Source: Argonema antarcticum A004/B2 (lineage in GTDB: Bacteria; Cyanobacteriota; Cyanobacteriia; Cyanobacteriales; Aerosakkonemataceae). From it: a stretch of DNA of 36,850 bases. How positions within the stretch are numbered: position 1 is the first letter of the stretch; every line of letters starts with the position of its first letter. The notes under the pieces were generated by a model, which did no database searches, was not told the DNA's origin, and saw only the letters and a program-made list of their open reading frames with translations. This document shows, one piece after another, positions 23,863-32,318 of this stretch. Both the position numbers and the translations under genes were made by a program. The stretch is from the NCBI RefSeq assembly GCF_023333585.1, contig NZ_JAIQZN010000074.1, positions 1 through 36,850 of the forward strand, in the 5' to 3' direction.

Positions 23863-25266
23863 ATGAACAAAATTGATTTAGCATTTACCCCCGCACTAGA
23901 ACAATCGCGGCTGATCCGCAACAAAGAAGTGTCGCCGTTGGAGTTAGTGCAACTTTACCTAGAACGTATTCAGCAATTGGATACCCAACTAGGCAGTTAT
24001 TTTACCGTAATAGCAGATTTAGCTTTGGCGGATGCTAAAGCCAAAACCGAACAACTCAGTAGAAGCGATACTTCCGATTTGCCGCCTTTTTTTGGTGTGC
24101 CGATTTCAATTAAAGACCTCAACCCAGTTGTCGATGTCCCCTGTAGTTATGGTTCACCAGTTTTGAGGAACCAGGTGGCTACCTATGATGATGGGGTAGT
24201 GACGCGAATACGCCGGGGTGGGTTTATTATTTTGGGGAAAACTGCGACTTCTGAGTTAGGTTCTTTCCCTTACACAGAACCACCAGGGTTTCCACCGGCT
24301 CGAAATCCTTGGAATTTGGATTATACTCCGGGGGGTTCGAGTGGCGGTGCGGCGGCGTCCCTAGCTGCTGGACTGTGTGCGATCGCGCAAGGTTCTGATG
24401 GCGGTGGTTCAATTCGCGGCCCAGCTTTCTGCTGCGGTTTGGTGGGGATTAAGCCTTCCAGAGGTCGGGTATCTTATGCACCTCTAGGCGATCGTCAAAA
24501 TGGTATTGCTAGTAATGGCCCTTTAGCTCGTACCGTCGCCGATGCGGCAGCGCTGCTTGATGTTATGTCTGGTTATATCACTGGCGACCCTTACTGGTTG
24601 CCCGATCCAGACCCCTCATTCCTTGCTGCTGCCAGTTTAAGGCCCGATCGTTTGCGAATTGCTTTTTCTACAGAAATTGCGCCTGTGGGTGAAGCATCGC
24701 CTGTGTGCCAGCAACCTGTGCTAGAAACGGTGAAACTTCTAGAAGAAATGGGTCACGCGGTTGAACCCGGTTGTCCCGACTTTAACGGTTTGGTTGAGCC
24801 TTTTAAGATCGTTTGGCAAGCAGGTGTAGCAGCAGCTGGCATTCCTAAAGAAGCTCTAGGCCCGATGAATGCTTGGCTAGCCGATCGAATCTGCGATGCG
24901 GGAGAATACTTGCGGGCCGTTGCTCAGATGCAAGCGATCGCACGCCAGATCGTTGCTTTCTTTGATAACGTGGATGTCTTAGTCCTGCCAGTCTATATGC
25001 ACCCCACAATCCGCGTTGGGGAATGGGCCGATCTCACTCCAGAAGAAACTTTGCCAAAGCTTGTGCATTGGGTGGCACCCTGTCCGCCGTTTAATGCCAG
25101 CGGACAGCCTAGCATAGCCATCCCTACAGGTTTTGATGCCAATGGCTTACCGCTAGGCATTCAGCTTGTAGGGCGACCTGCTGCTGAAGCCACTATCATT
25201 TCTCTAGCAGCTCAGATTGAAGCAGCAAAACCCTGGATTCAGCACCGCCCTGCTTTTGGATTGTAA
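23863..25266 (+). CDS. Amidase signature family enzyme
   Basis: Ser-cisSer-Lys hydrolase that cleaves amide bonds. Numbering from the ATG at 23863 (467 aa): Lys84 in ISIKDL, the Ser of GGSSGG at 157-162, and nucleophile Ser183 in DGGGSIRGP. The surrounding text TPGGSSGGAAASLAAGL and GIKPSRGRVS is classic for the family. It is not obviously GatA, and substrate is unknown. A longer reading from 23710 would translate 51 residues of repeat DNA (MTTNNLTISL...), which I reject. The start codon is the first bases past the repeat array. The pirin gene follows 35 bp downstream and may be co-transcribed. Confidence 0.93.
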   Translation: MNKIDLAFTPALEQSRLIRNKEVSPLELVQLYLERIQQLDTQLGSYFTVIADLALADAKAKTEQLSRSDTSDLPPFFGVPISIKDLNPVVDVPCSYGSPVLRNQVATYDDGVVTRIRRGGFIILGKTATSELGSFPYTEPPGFPPARNPWNLDYTPGGSSGGAAASLAAGLCAIAQGSDGGGSIRGPAFCCGLVGIKPSRGRVSYAPLGDRQNGIASNGPLARTVADAAALLDVMSGYITGDPYWLPDPDPSFLAAASLRPDRLRIAFSTEIAPVGEASPVCQQPVLETVKLLEEMGHAVEPGCPDFNGLVEPFKIVWQAGVAAAGIPKEALGPMNAWLADRICDAGEYLRAVAQMQAIARQIVAFFDNVDVLVLPVYMHPTIRVGEWADLTPEETLPKLVHWVAPCPPFNASGQPSIAIPTGFDANGLPLGIQLVGRPAAEATIISLAAQIEAAKPWIQHRPAFGL

Positions 25267-25301
25267 ATAAGCTATGTCACATTCGATCGGAAGCAATCGA
25301 A

Positions 25302-26015
25302 ATGAAAAATATCCTTCACAAAGCAAATGAAAGACCGCACTTTGATATTGGATGGATTCAATATTATTCTTCCTTCGACTCCGAAAGTGAAGCTCCCCTA
25401 AAAGATCCTTTCGGAAAACTAATCAGCATTTACGACTGTATCATTCCTTCCGGCGGACAAGGATCGGGAATGCACCCTCACGAAGATATGGAAGTAATTA
25501 GTGTAGTACTCAGCGGCGTACTGTCACATCAGGATAGCAAAGGCAACTATGGAAAAATTCCTGCTGGAGGCTTGCAAGTCATGAGTGCTGGTTGTGGGAT
25601 AATGCACGCTGAATTTAATGATTTAGCAGAACAAACCTGCGAAATATTGCAAATTAACATTTTACCGAAACAAAATAATCTTACGCCTACCTATCAAAAT
25701 AAAGTATTTTCTAAGCCAGATATTACTACTAACCATATTACCACAATGGTATCGCCTGATGGTTCTAATAGATCTTTGAAGATTAACCAGGATGCTTATA
25801 TATCTTATGGATTGTTAGAGGCGGGAACTTCTGCTAATTATCAAGTTAAACTAGCAGCAAACGGAATTTACCTTTTTTTGATAGATGGAAATATAGAAGT
25901 TGCCGGAGAGAATCTATCTAAACGAGATGCGATCGCCATCAAAAATGTTCAAGAAATAAACATTAAATCGAAAGAAAAAGCCAAAATCCTCATTTTGGAA
26001 GTTCCGATAGACTGA
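25302..26015 (+). CDS. Pirin family bicupin protein
   Basis: A 237-aa bicupin of the pirin/YhhW group, some of which oxidise quercetin. The N-terminal cupin has the four metal ligands His58, His60, His102 and Glu104 (GMHPHEDMEV and GIMHAEFN), at almost the same numbers as in human pirin. HQDSKGNYGKIPAGGLQVM is the family's core. The C-terminal cupin is degenerate. Start is ATG at 25302, closely behind the amidase, suggesting a two-gene unit. The natural substrate or role (redox sensing or dioxygenase) is not deducible here. Confidence 0.93.
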   Translation: MKNILHKANERPHFDIGWIQYYSSFDSESEAPLKDPFGKLISIYDCIIPSGGQGSGMHPHEDMEVISVVLSGVLSHQDSKGNYGKIPAGGLQVMSAGCGIMHAEFNDLAEQTCEILQINILPKQNNLTPTYQNKVFSKPDITTNHITTMVSPDGSNRSLKINQDAYISYGLLEAGTSANYQVKLAANGIYLFLIDGNIEVAGENLSKRDAIAIKNVQEINIKSKEKAKILILEVPID

Positions 26016-26030
26016 ACTACATGAGCCCGG

Positions 26031-26364
26031 TCGATTAGCCATAGTTAAATATTTGGTACGTAGTTGCGCTTTAGCGCCATCTTAATCGGTACGTTGTTGC
26101 GCTTTAGCGCCCTCTTAATCGGTACGTAGTTGCGCTTTAGCGCCATCTTACTCGGTACGTAGTTGCGCTTTAGCGCCATCTTACTCCCTTCGCGCTACAA
26201 CATTATGTAGGGGCATTCCCTCTCGCAGCGCTTTTGCGCTATTCATTCCGCCGATAATCCGTCACCTCACACATCAGTTTTAGCGCGGAATACTTCGCCC
26301 TTCTCAACATAGATATTCTTATGGCGCGAAGGGAGTAAAGAGCGCTAAAGCGCAACAACATACC
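26031..26364. repeat. Four 33-bp tandem repeats plus a long inverted repeat (family C, copy 2)
   Basis: A family C head (GTCGATTAGCCAT, 26031 on) leads into four 33-bp units at 26055, 26088, 26121 and 26154, each GGTACGTAGTTG then CGCTTTAGCGCC and ATCTTAMTC. Each unit contains the palindrome GCGCTTTAGCGC. Unit 4 and its flank (26154-26197) pair with an inverted copy at 26321-26364, about 80 percent identical over 44 bp. The 26016-26394 interval has no gene and separates convergent pirin and MBL-like genes. Confidence 0.88.
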
Positions 26365-26394
26365 TGGGAAATGCCCACCTACTTAACCTAACAA

Positions 26395-26994
26395 TTAAAG
26401 TGCAGCTGCAAGTTCTTTCAACTGCTGAGTTCCATCCCGAAAAACTGACCACCCATCTCCTACCAGCACAGTTTCAATGCCGCCCAGAGAAGCCAACCTA
26501 TGCAGGGACGCTACAGCCTCTGCCCGATTTTTTAGTTTCGCATCCGGCAAAATCATCAAACTTCCTGCCCGATGCGCCCTTACCAAATCGCCAGTAATTA
26601 AAGTAGTTTCTTCTAAAATCAAAGCTAACTCACCCGGAGTTTTCGAGCCATGCAGTTCAATAACTTTCAATCCCGGCACCAATTCCTCACCGTCAGATAA
26701 CCAACGCTGACAGGGAATAGGGAAAGTTTCTTTTTCCGCAGTAGGAGCTGCTATCTTAGCACCAGTGAGTTGAGCGATATCTTTTGTTGCGCGTATATGA
26801 TCGGAGTTGGTAATAACAATCCAGGCAGCACCGCCCAAAGAAGTGAGGCGATCGCGATCGTGATTTGATAAAGGTAAGGGATCTATCAGGATATTACCTT
26901 CAGGACGAATCCACGCAACGCTATTGAAATCTACGTTGCGATCGGTATCAAAAGATGACCAAGTATATAGATCGGGGCGATGGAGTGATTTCAT
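26395..26994 (-). CDS. MBL-fold-like protein with degenerate metal motif
   Basis: A 199-aa protein that follows the metallo-beta-lactamase fold order: WIRPEGNILIDPLPL (strand pair with Asp), then TNSDHIRATKDIAQ where the HxHxDH motif should be, then VIELHGSKTPGELALIL and TTLITGDLVRAHRAG (later His and Asp positions). Only Asp and His of the HxHxDH box remain, so the usual di-metal site looks incomplete. It may be a catalytically altered or inactive member. ATG at 26992-26994. It is the last gene of a minus-strand run with the DoxX and phosphoesterase genes (54-bp gap). Confidence 0.7.
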   Translation of the reverse strand: MKSLHRPDLYTWSSFDTDRNVDFNSVAWIRPEGNILIDPLPLSNHDRDRLTSLGGAAWIVITNSDHIRATKDIAQLTGAKIAAPTAEKETFPIPCQRWLSDGEELVPGLKVIELHGSKTPGELALILEETTLITGDLVRAHRAGSLMILPDAKLKNRAEAVASLHRLASLGGIETVLVGDGWSVFRDGTQQLKELAAAL

Positions 26995-27048
26995 CGAAAT
27001 TGCTGAGATAGTTGGCTAGCTAATTTGACAATACCACTGTTGTTCCGC

Positions 27049-27498
27049 TCAAGTATTAAAATTTTCGCTTTTAGCAACGAAACTAGATGTTTCTCGTTGC
27101 TGTTCTGGCGGTCTGGTAAACCACCAAGCCCAGGCAATTAAAACTGCTTGAAAGGGAAGTCTCCCCCAGTATAGTAATTGATTGTGCGGAATACCTTCAA
27201 TCGCAATATTATTGACCGCCTGGTTGATATTTGCCGGAAAAACTGCGATAAAAAGCGCAATCAATCCCCATGCAGCAGCACGACTTACGAACGGAATTAG
27301 TAACCCAACTCCACCCAGAATCTCAAAGAAGCCGCTAATGTAAACCAACTCCAAGGGATAGGGAAGTTGCGGCGGCACGATTTTTACAAAGGGATCGGGC
27401 CTTACAAAATGCAGCACGCCTATTGTCACCATAAATATCGAGAGGATGACGCGCAAAATTCCTTTCCACCTATTCACGTTGCTGCTGTTCTGGTTCAT
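27049..27498 (-). CDS. DoxX family membrane protein
   Basis: A 149-aa integral membrane protein with four helices (about residues 14-28, 48-70, 74-92 and 112-127). DoxX-type marks are ILSIFMVTIGVLHFVRPDPFVKIVPP near the first helix and SGFFEILGGVGLLIPFVSRAAAWGL between helices 2 and 3. Role uncertain; family members are linked to quinone or thiosulfate redox chemistry in a few organisms. ATG at 27496-27498. The gene starts 14 bp after the phosphoesterase stop, so the two are very likely co-transcribed. Confidence 0.88.
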   Translation of the reverse strand: MNQNSSNVNRWKGILRVILSIFMVTIGVLHFVRPDPFVKIVPPQLPYPLELVYISGFFEILGGVGLLIPFVSRAAAWGLIALFIAVFPANINQAVNNIAIEGIPHNQLLYWGRLPFQAVLIAWAWWFTRPPEQQRETSSFVAKSENFNT

Positions 27499-27512
27499 GT
27501 TATAAAGAAGGA

Positions 27513-29330
27513 TTAAGTTGACTGTTTCAATTTAAATTCATCAAACTTGATAACTCCTCCCCCTTTGGCAATATCAAAGCGGTAACTGCTAACCGTACCA
27601 GTTCCCGTATCGAAAATACTGAAAACAGTGAGATCGTTGCTGGCAATATAAGGCATTGGCTGACCGTTTTCATCTATCAATGGATCGATTGTTGGCACTA
27701 CTGGTTCGAGTCCATTCGGATCGCCAGTTGCAACATAATCTTCCTTATAGCCGATGGGAATATTATTGCGCTGTTTATCGCCGATAAAAGCACCGTAAGA
27801 ATTACCCACATTCGAGCTTTCTAAAAAGTGCATTCCGCTGTCGCTAATAAATCGATTCCACAAATGGGAATGTCCGTAAAAAACCAGTTGGACGTTAGCA
27901 GCTTCTAGGAGGGGTATGACATCGCGGATGATGTAATCTTCTTGTTTTGGGTACTCATAGCGGATGGATTTAATATTGCGATCGATTACTTGCACTGGGT
28001 CGGTATAAGCAGGAACAATGTTTTCACCCAGTGTATGAGGTGGGTGATGGAACATTACGACTTTGTACTTAGCTTTTTTAAATTCCGGGCTATTGAGTTC
28101 TTGTTCTAGCCAATTATACTGAGTGCTGCCTTTTTTAATGGGCTCAAAGATGTGCTGTCCGTATCCCCACTCCGTTGGGTTGTGGAAATCTCCTTCAGAT
28201 TCGCGATATTTTCCTTTAACATTCGCCGCCAGACTAGGCGATCGCCAAATACTGGTGACGTATGCTACCACCAACCGCACATCCCCAAAGGTAAGTGCAT
28301 AATATTTTTTACCCCCGGTCGAACTGGAGGGTAGCGTAAAAATTTCTTCGTATGTATCGGTATTAAAAGAATTATTTTTCAGCCAAGTTTGTCGCACTTT
28401 TGGGTCATTATTTGGATTCAATTCCTGAGCATTTTGGGCGTAAATTTGTTCGGCTGCTACCAGGGGAAATGGATCGCTAAACTGAGACTTGAGATCGGTT
28501 TCCATTGAGAAGCGACCCATCACTTCATGGTTGCCAAGGGCTGGAAAAAGTGGGGCGTGTTGAATAAGCTGCCCGCCTGTGTAAACGGTTTTGATGTCGT
28601 TTTTGTTAATTTCGTGGCTTGCACGACCCTGTAGACAAGGGAAAAAGGCAACTCCACGACGATCGTCAAACCACTCAGAAGCGCGATCGGGAACATTTAC
28701 CAAGTCACCAACGGCGAAAACCGCATCCACCCGTTGCACCGTCTCGGCTACCTTTTGCAAATTTGCAGGCGTCATCGGCATCAGTTGGTGGTCAGATGTG
28801 AGTAAAATTTTCAGAGGCGTTCCTGCTGGTGGCGAACTAGCAAGGGTGAAAACATCGCTGCTGACTGTTTGACCATCTGACCGCACGCTGGTAACCTGAT
28901 AAGGAACTCGTTTACCTGGAGTTAATCCGGTGACTTCCGCTTCGTGTCGCCAGATATCGCGTGTTGTGGTTTTTTGATAAATTTCGCCATCTTCGGTTTG
29001 TTTACCTACTTTTGAGTTCCGATCTTCGCGAGTCCGACTTAGCTTAATGGTAGTTGCGACAGCAGTATGATTTAAGTCCTCACCGTAGTTAACGGTATGG
29101 CGGGAACCAGCAAATTCGGTAAACCAAACAACCCGCACTCCTGTTTCGGTGGGAAGTTGCAAAAATGGATCGGTTAGCAGCTGGGGTGAAGAGGACATAA
29201 ATAGCGGATTGGATACGGATACGTTTATTAAGATAAACGAAATTATGACCATAAACACAGCACCTAAGCTGGCTTTGAGTTTTTTGTTTAGATAGCTTAT
29301 CGTTGTGCGGAAATAATTAAAGTTTGTCAT
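27513..29330 (-). CDS. Secreted metallophosphoesterase (purple-acid-phosphatase-like)
   Basis: A 605-aa protein with an uncleaved or cleaved N-terminal hydrophobic segment (about 22-40, LGAVFMVIISFILINVSV), an Ig/FN3-like domain (about 55-165, GVRVVWFTEFAGSRHTVNYG to ELTGLTPG-type turns) and a calcineurin-like phosphoesterase domain. Metal motifs in order: TSDHQL (Asp180), AVGDLVN (208-212), ALGNHEV, FHHPPHT and YGHSHLWNR. The second, fourth and fifth blocks are classical; the first is DH where DxH is usual. Predicted to act outside the cytoplasm on phosphate esters. First gene of the minus-strand run with DoxX and MBL-like genes. ATG at 29328-29330; divergent from the S4 gene by 68 bp. Confidence 0.92.
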   Translation of the reverse strand: MTNFNYFRTTISYLNKKLKASLGAVFMVIISFILINVSVSNPLFMSSSPQLLTDPFLQLPTETGVRVVWFTEFAGSRHTVNYGEDLNHTAVATTIKLSRTREDRNSKVGKQTEDGEIYQKTTTRDIWRHEAEVTGLTPGKRVPYQVTSVRSDGQTVSSDVFTLASSPPAGTPLKILLTSDHQLMPMTPANLQKVAETVQRVDAVFAVGDLVNVPDRASEWFDDRRGVAFFPCLQGRASHEINKNDIKTVYTGGQLIQHAPLFPALGNHEVMGRFSMETDLKSQFSDPFPLVAAEQIYAQNAQELNPNNDPKVRQTWLKNNSFNTDTYEEIFTLPSSSTGGKKYYALTFGDVRLVVAYVTSIWRSPSLAANVKGKYRESEGDFHNPTEWGYGQHIFEPIKKGSTQYNWLEQELNSPEFKKAKYKVVMFHHPPHTLGENIVPAYTDPVQVIDRNIKSIRYEYPKQEDYIIRDVIPLLEAANVQLVFYGHSHLWNRFISDSGMHFLESSNVGNSYGAFIGDKQRNNIPIGYKEDYVATGDPNGLEPVVPTIDPLIDENGQPMPYIASNDLTVFSIFDTGTGTVSSYRFDIAKGGGVIKFDEFKLKQST

Positions 29331-29398
29331 AATTAAAGTGAAATGGTGAAAATAAGTCGATAGTCTTCCATATTCGGAAAGGAGTAAATCCAGGATTT

Positions 29399-29602
29399 AT
29401 GATGACAAATGAAACGATTAAGCTCGACCAGTTTTTAAAGTTCGTAGGTATAGCGCCGACGGGTGGACAAGCTAAACTGCTGATTGAAGATGGTAGGGTC
29501 AAAGTTAACGGTATGACTGAAACCCGGCGCGGACGGAAATTGGTGTCAGGCGATCGCGTGACGGCGTTTGGACAAACGTATCAAGTCAGGTTGAACGGTT
29601 AA
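29399..29602 (+). CDS. S4-domain RNA-binding protein (YaaA/RlbA-like)
   Basis: A 67-aa stand-alone S4 domain. The sequence LDQFLKFVGIAPTGGQAKLLIEDG followed by VKVNGMTETRRGRKLVSGD is the canonical fold found in small YaaA/RlbA-type proteins that bind structured RNA. Two adjacent ATG codons (29399 and 29402) may start it; AGGAG lies 14 nt upstream of the first, so the second is a slightly worse fit and the start is not settled. It converges on rsgA, another ribosome-associated gene, with a 16-bp hairpin between them. Confidence 0.92.
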   Translation: MMTNETIKLDQFLKFVGIAPTGGQAKLLIEDGRVKVNGMTETRRGRKLVSGDRVTAFGQTYQVRLNG

Positions 29603-29660
29603 AGCTTCTAAGCGGTGTAGGGTGGGTTGCAACGTACCCTACGAGGAGAAGTAATTGGAA

Positions 29661-29724
29661 GGGCGAAGCACTTGCGAATTATGTTATTGCTAATACCCAA
29701 AATTTCGGCGCAAGTGCTTCGCCC
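29661..29724. terminator. 16-bp inverted repeat between convergent S4 and rsgA genes
   Basis: Perfect stem GGGCGAAGCACTTGCG (29661-29676) with CGCAAGTGCTTCGCCC (29709-29724) around a 32-nt AT-rich loop. It lies between two convergent genes and 11 bp from the rsgA stop. It could serve as a two-way terminator. The GCTTCGCCCCTA end also occurs in the MITE-like element near 10610, so it may instead be a dispersed palindrome. Confidence 0.6.
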
Positions 29725-29734
29725 CTACCTTTAG

Positions 29735-30796
29735 CTAACCTTTGGGATTGTTTCTCATGGCTTTATGAATCTTTTTCCATTTTTCCTTCTCACTTAAATA
29801 CGCTTTTTGGTCTTGTTTTCGCGCCATGTATTTAAGCTCATTTTGGAGTTTTTGATAGTTTTGGAAGCGTCGCTCATCAAGGGTGCCATCTAAGAGAGCT
29901 TTTTGCACTGCACAACCCGGTTCTTTTTCGTGTTGGCAGTTACGGAAGCGACATTGGTTTGCTAGGGTATTGATGTCGGTAAATGTTTCCTGAAAACCAT
30001 CATTTCCATTCCAAATTTGAATTTCTCGCATTCCCGGAGTATCAATTAACAAACCGCCAGAAGGCAAGATAATTAATTCTCGATGTGTTGTAGTGTGCCT
30101 ACCTCGACTATCTGTTTGGCGTACTGATTGAACTGCTTGAATGTTTTCTTCAGCTAATTGATTAACGATTGTGGATTTTCCAACTCCAGAAGATCCCACT
30201 AATGCTACAGTCTGTCCAATACCGAGATAAGGAATCAAGGCTTCGATGCCTTGATTTGCGATCGCACTCAGGACAATAATCGGGACTCCACAGGCTATTG
30301 CTTCTACTTCAAGTCCGATCTCCTCAACATTATCGCATAAATCGGCCTTGTTCAAAATGATGACTGGATTAGCACCACTTTCCCAAACCAAAATCAAATA
30401 GCGCTCGATTCTCCTGATATTGAAATCTCCATCTAACCCTGAAACCAAAAATACCCTATCGATGTTGGTGGCAATTATTTGCTCATCTGTTTTTGCACCA
30501 GCTATTTTTCGAGAAAATTTGCTTTTTCTCGGCAATATCTCATGAATTGCGGCTCTTTCTTCATCGTTGATGATCCTAATTACTACCCAATCTCCTACTG
30601 CTGGAAAATCTGTGCGTCCCCCTGCCCGGTGGCGCATTTTCCCGGTTACTTCTGCCGAGATTTCTCCAAATTCAGTGTAGAGAATATAAGTGTTTTTCTG
30701 TTCTTGGACGACTCGACCAACAGTATATCCTTGTCGAGAATAGCTGTCAAAGTTTTTGGCAAAAAAACTATTCCAGCCCAATAACTCTAAATTCAT
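29735..30796 (-). CDS. rsgA: Ribosome small subunit-dependent GTPase A
   Basis: Circularly permuted GTPase that checks late maturation of the 30S subunit. Order of parts: OB-fold (about residues 25-95), G4 NKAD (149-152), G5-like SAIA, G1 GSSGVGKST (201-209), G3 DTPG (252-255), and the C-terminal zinc site Cys282, Cys287, His289 and Cys295. The basic C-tail ([18 protein letters not shown]) is normal for the family. Length 353 aa. ATG at 30794-30796 with GAGGAAA 6 nt upstream. A mini-ORF with a good ribosome site lies 72 bp upstream on the same strand. Confidence 0.96.
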   Translation of the reverse strand: MNLELLGWNSFFAKNFDSYSRQGYTVGRVVQEQKNTYILYTEFGEISAEVTGKMRHRAGGRTDFPAVGDWVVIRIINDEERAAIHEILPRKSKFSRKIAGAKTDEQIIATNIDRVFLVSGLDGDFNIRRIERYLILVWESGANPVIILNKADLCDNVEEIGLEVEAIACGVPIIVLSAIANQGIEALIPYLGIGQTVALVGSSGVGKSTIVNQLAEENIQAVQSVRQTDSRGRHTTTHRELIILPSGGLLIDTPGMREIQIWNGNDGFQETFTDINTLANQCRFRNCQHEKEPGCAVQKALLDGTLDERRFQNYQKLQNELKYMARKQDQKAYLSEKEKWKKIHKAMRNNPKG

Positions 30797-30868
30797 TGAA
30801 GTTTCCTCGATGTGTGCATATAGTTGCCAAAACGCTCACAGAGGAATTGCGTAAATTAAGATCGCGCA

Positions 30869-30955
30869 TCACGATGATTGAATCAAAAACTCTGTGAGGT
30901 TGCTGTGTTGTGTATGAAGGGTGATAGCAGTCTTAATGGCGACAATCTCTGTCAT
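30869..30955 (-). CDS. Candidate 28-aa leader ORF upstream of rsgA
   Basis: ATG at 30953-30955, TGA at 30869-30871, reading MTEIVAIKTAITLHTQHSNL then TEFLIQSS. A consensus AAGGAG lies about 8 nt upstream, as good as any ribosome site in the window. The peptide is Thr/Ile-rich with no membrane or signal feature. A 9-bp inverted repeat (CTCACAGAG, 30835-30843, with 30890-30898) starts within the ORF and ends between it and rsgA, so a translation-linked hairpin is possible. It may be a small gene or a regulatory leader. Confidence 0.4.
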   Translation of the reverse strand: MTEIVAIKTAITLHTQHSNLTEFLIQSS

Positions 30956-31056
30956 AATTCTTACTCCTTGATGTTAGTCAATCGATTTTAGTCAACAATT
31001 TGCCGATCGGGTTTATTGTAACATTATACTACATCAAAAGCAAGCTGTGCAAAATA

Positions 31057-31085
31057 TTGACTTTTGTAATGAGTTAAGGTATAGA
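31057..31085 (+). promoter_or_regulatory. Sigma-70-type promoter for cysK
   Basis: TTGACT (31057-31062), 17-bp spacer, TATAGA (31080-31085). Both boxes are near consensus with ideal spacing. It would give a leader of about 175 nt before the cysK ATG. A second TATAGT-like box at 31193 may mark a nearer start. The 30797-31267 interval otherwise holds the rsgA mini-ORF. Confidence 0.55.
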
Positions 31086-31267
31086 TGACTTGAAAATCCG
31101 TATATTAATCAGAATAGAGTCCCATATAGGAATATCCCACAGCCAGATCTAAAAAGCGATATGAAATACATAAACCCCATCGGGGAACCGTAGTATAGTT
31201 AAGATGTTGGCCTTTAGACGATCGCATCTGCATAGAACTGTACATTTAGCTTTTAAGGAGTCGAAAA

Positions 31268-32230
31268 ATGCGAATTGCTCAGGATATCACCGAATTGGTT
31301 GGCCATACGCCTTTAGTTCAACTCAATCGGGTTCCCCAGTCGGAAGGATGTTTGGCGAGAATTGTTGTGAAATTGGAAGGGATGAACCCAGCGGCTTCGG
31401 TGAAAGACCGCATCGGTGTAAGTATGATTCAAGCAGCTGAGGAAGCTGGACTGATTGAGCCCGGTAAAACTGTTTTAGTCGAACCCACTTCTGGCAACAC
31501 AGGTATTGCTTTGGCGATGGTGGCAGCTGCCAAAGGCTACAACTTGATTTTGACTATGCCGGAAACTATGAGCCTGGAACGGCAGAATATGCTCAAAGCC
31601 TACGGTGCCAAACTGGAACTGACGCCGGGGTCGGAAGGCATGAGAGGGGCGATTAAGCGTGCCGAAGAAATTACAGCTACAACTGCCAATGCCTTTATGC
31701 CGCAACAGTTTAGCAACCCAGCCAATCCTCAAATCCACCGGGAGACAACAGCCGAAGAAATATGGACTGATACCGATGGACAAGTGGATATTTTGGTATC
31801 TGGAGTTGGTACTGGTGGTACGCTTACGGGGGTAGCTGAGGTAATCAAGAAGCGAAAACCCAGTTTTCAGGTAGTTGCGGTGGAACCTCTCAGCAGTCCG
31901 GTTATTTCTGGAGGTCACGCTGGATCTCATAAGATTCAAGGGATTGGTGCTGGGTTTATCCCGGAAGTTTTGCGAGTAGAGCTGATTGACGAAGTTATCA
32001 CCGTTGCGGATGAGGAGGCGATTTACTACGGTCGCCGACTGGCTAGGGAAGAGGGGTTGCTGTCGGGTATTTCGTCTGGGGCGGCTTTAGCTGCGGCGAT
32101 TCGGGTTGGTAAACGTGCAGAGAATGCAAGTCGTTTGATTGTGATGGTGCAACCGAGTTATGGCGAACGCTATCTGAGTACGCCGCTGTTCAAGGATTTG
32201 GAACTGTTTGAAAGCGCTGCTCTCAATTAA
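31268..32230 (+). CDS. cysK: Cysteine synthase (O-acetylserine sulfhydrylase)
   Basis: PLP enzyme that makes cysteine from O-acetylserine and sulfide in the cytoplasm. The PLP Lys is at residue 46 in [28 protein letters not shown] is the substrate loop, [18 protein letters not shown] the phosphate-binding loop, and [15 protein letters not shown] lies near the C-terminus. Length 320 aa is normal for CysK. ATG at 31268 with AAGGAG 8 nt upstream. A sigma-70-type promoter lies about 180 bp upstream. Converges with the GUN4-domain gene across a small hairpin. Confidence 0.97.
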   Translation: MRIAQDITELVGHTPLVQLNRVPQSEGCLARIVVKLEGMNPAASVKDRIGVSMIQAAEEAGLIEPGKTVLVEPTSGNTGIALAMVAAAKGYNLILTMPETMSLERQNMLKAYGAKLELTPGSEGMRGAIKRAEEITATTANAFMPQQFSNPANPQIHRETTAEEIWTDTDGQVDILVSGVGTGGTLTGVAEVIKKRKPSFQVVAVEPLSSPVISGGHAGSHKIQGIGAGFIPEVLRVELIDEVITVADEEAIYYGRRLAREEGLLSGISSGAALAAAIRVGKRAENASRLIVMVQPSYGERYLSTPLFKDLELFESAALN

Positions 32231-32252
32231 GTGTCGGGACTTACGCATTTCC

Positions 32253-32279
32253 ACAAACGCTCTAATGGGATGCGTTTGT
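32253..32279. terminator. Small hairpin after cysK
   Basis: Stem ACAAACGC (32253-32260) with GCGTTTGT (32272-32279), 11-nt loop, 22 bp after the cysK stop and 40 bp from the convergent GUN4-domain stop. No U-run follows, so the call is tentative. Confidence 0.4.
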
Positions 32280-32318
32280 CCTAACAACTTTCACCAGATA
32301 GAAATCGATTTTGGATTG

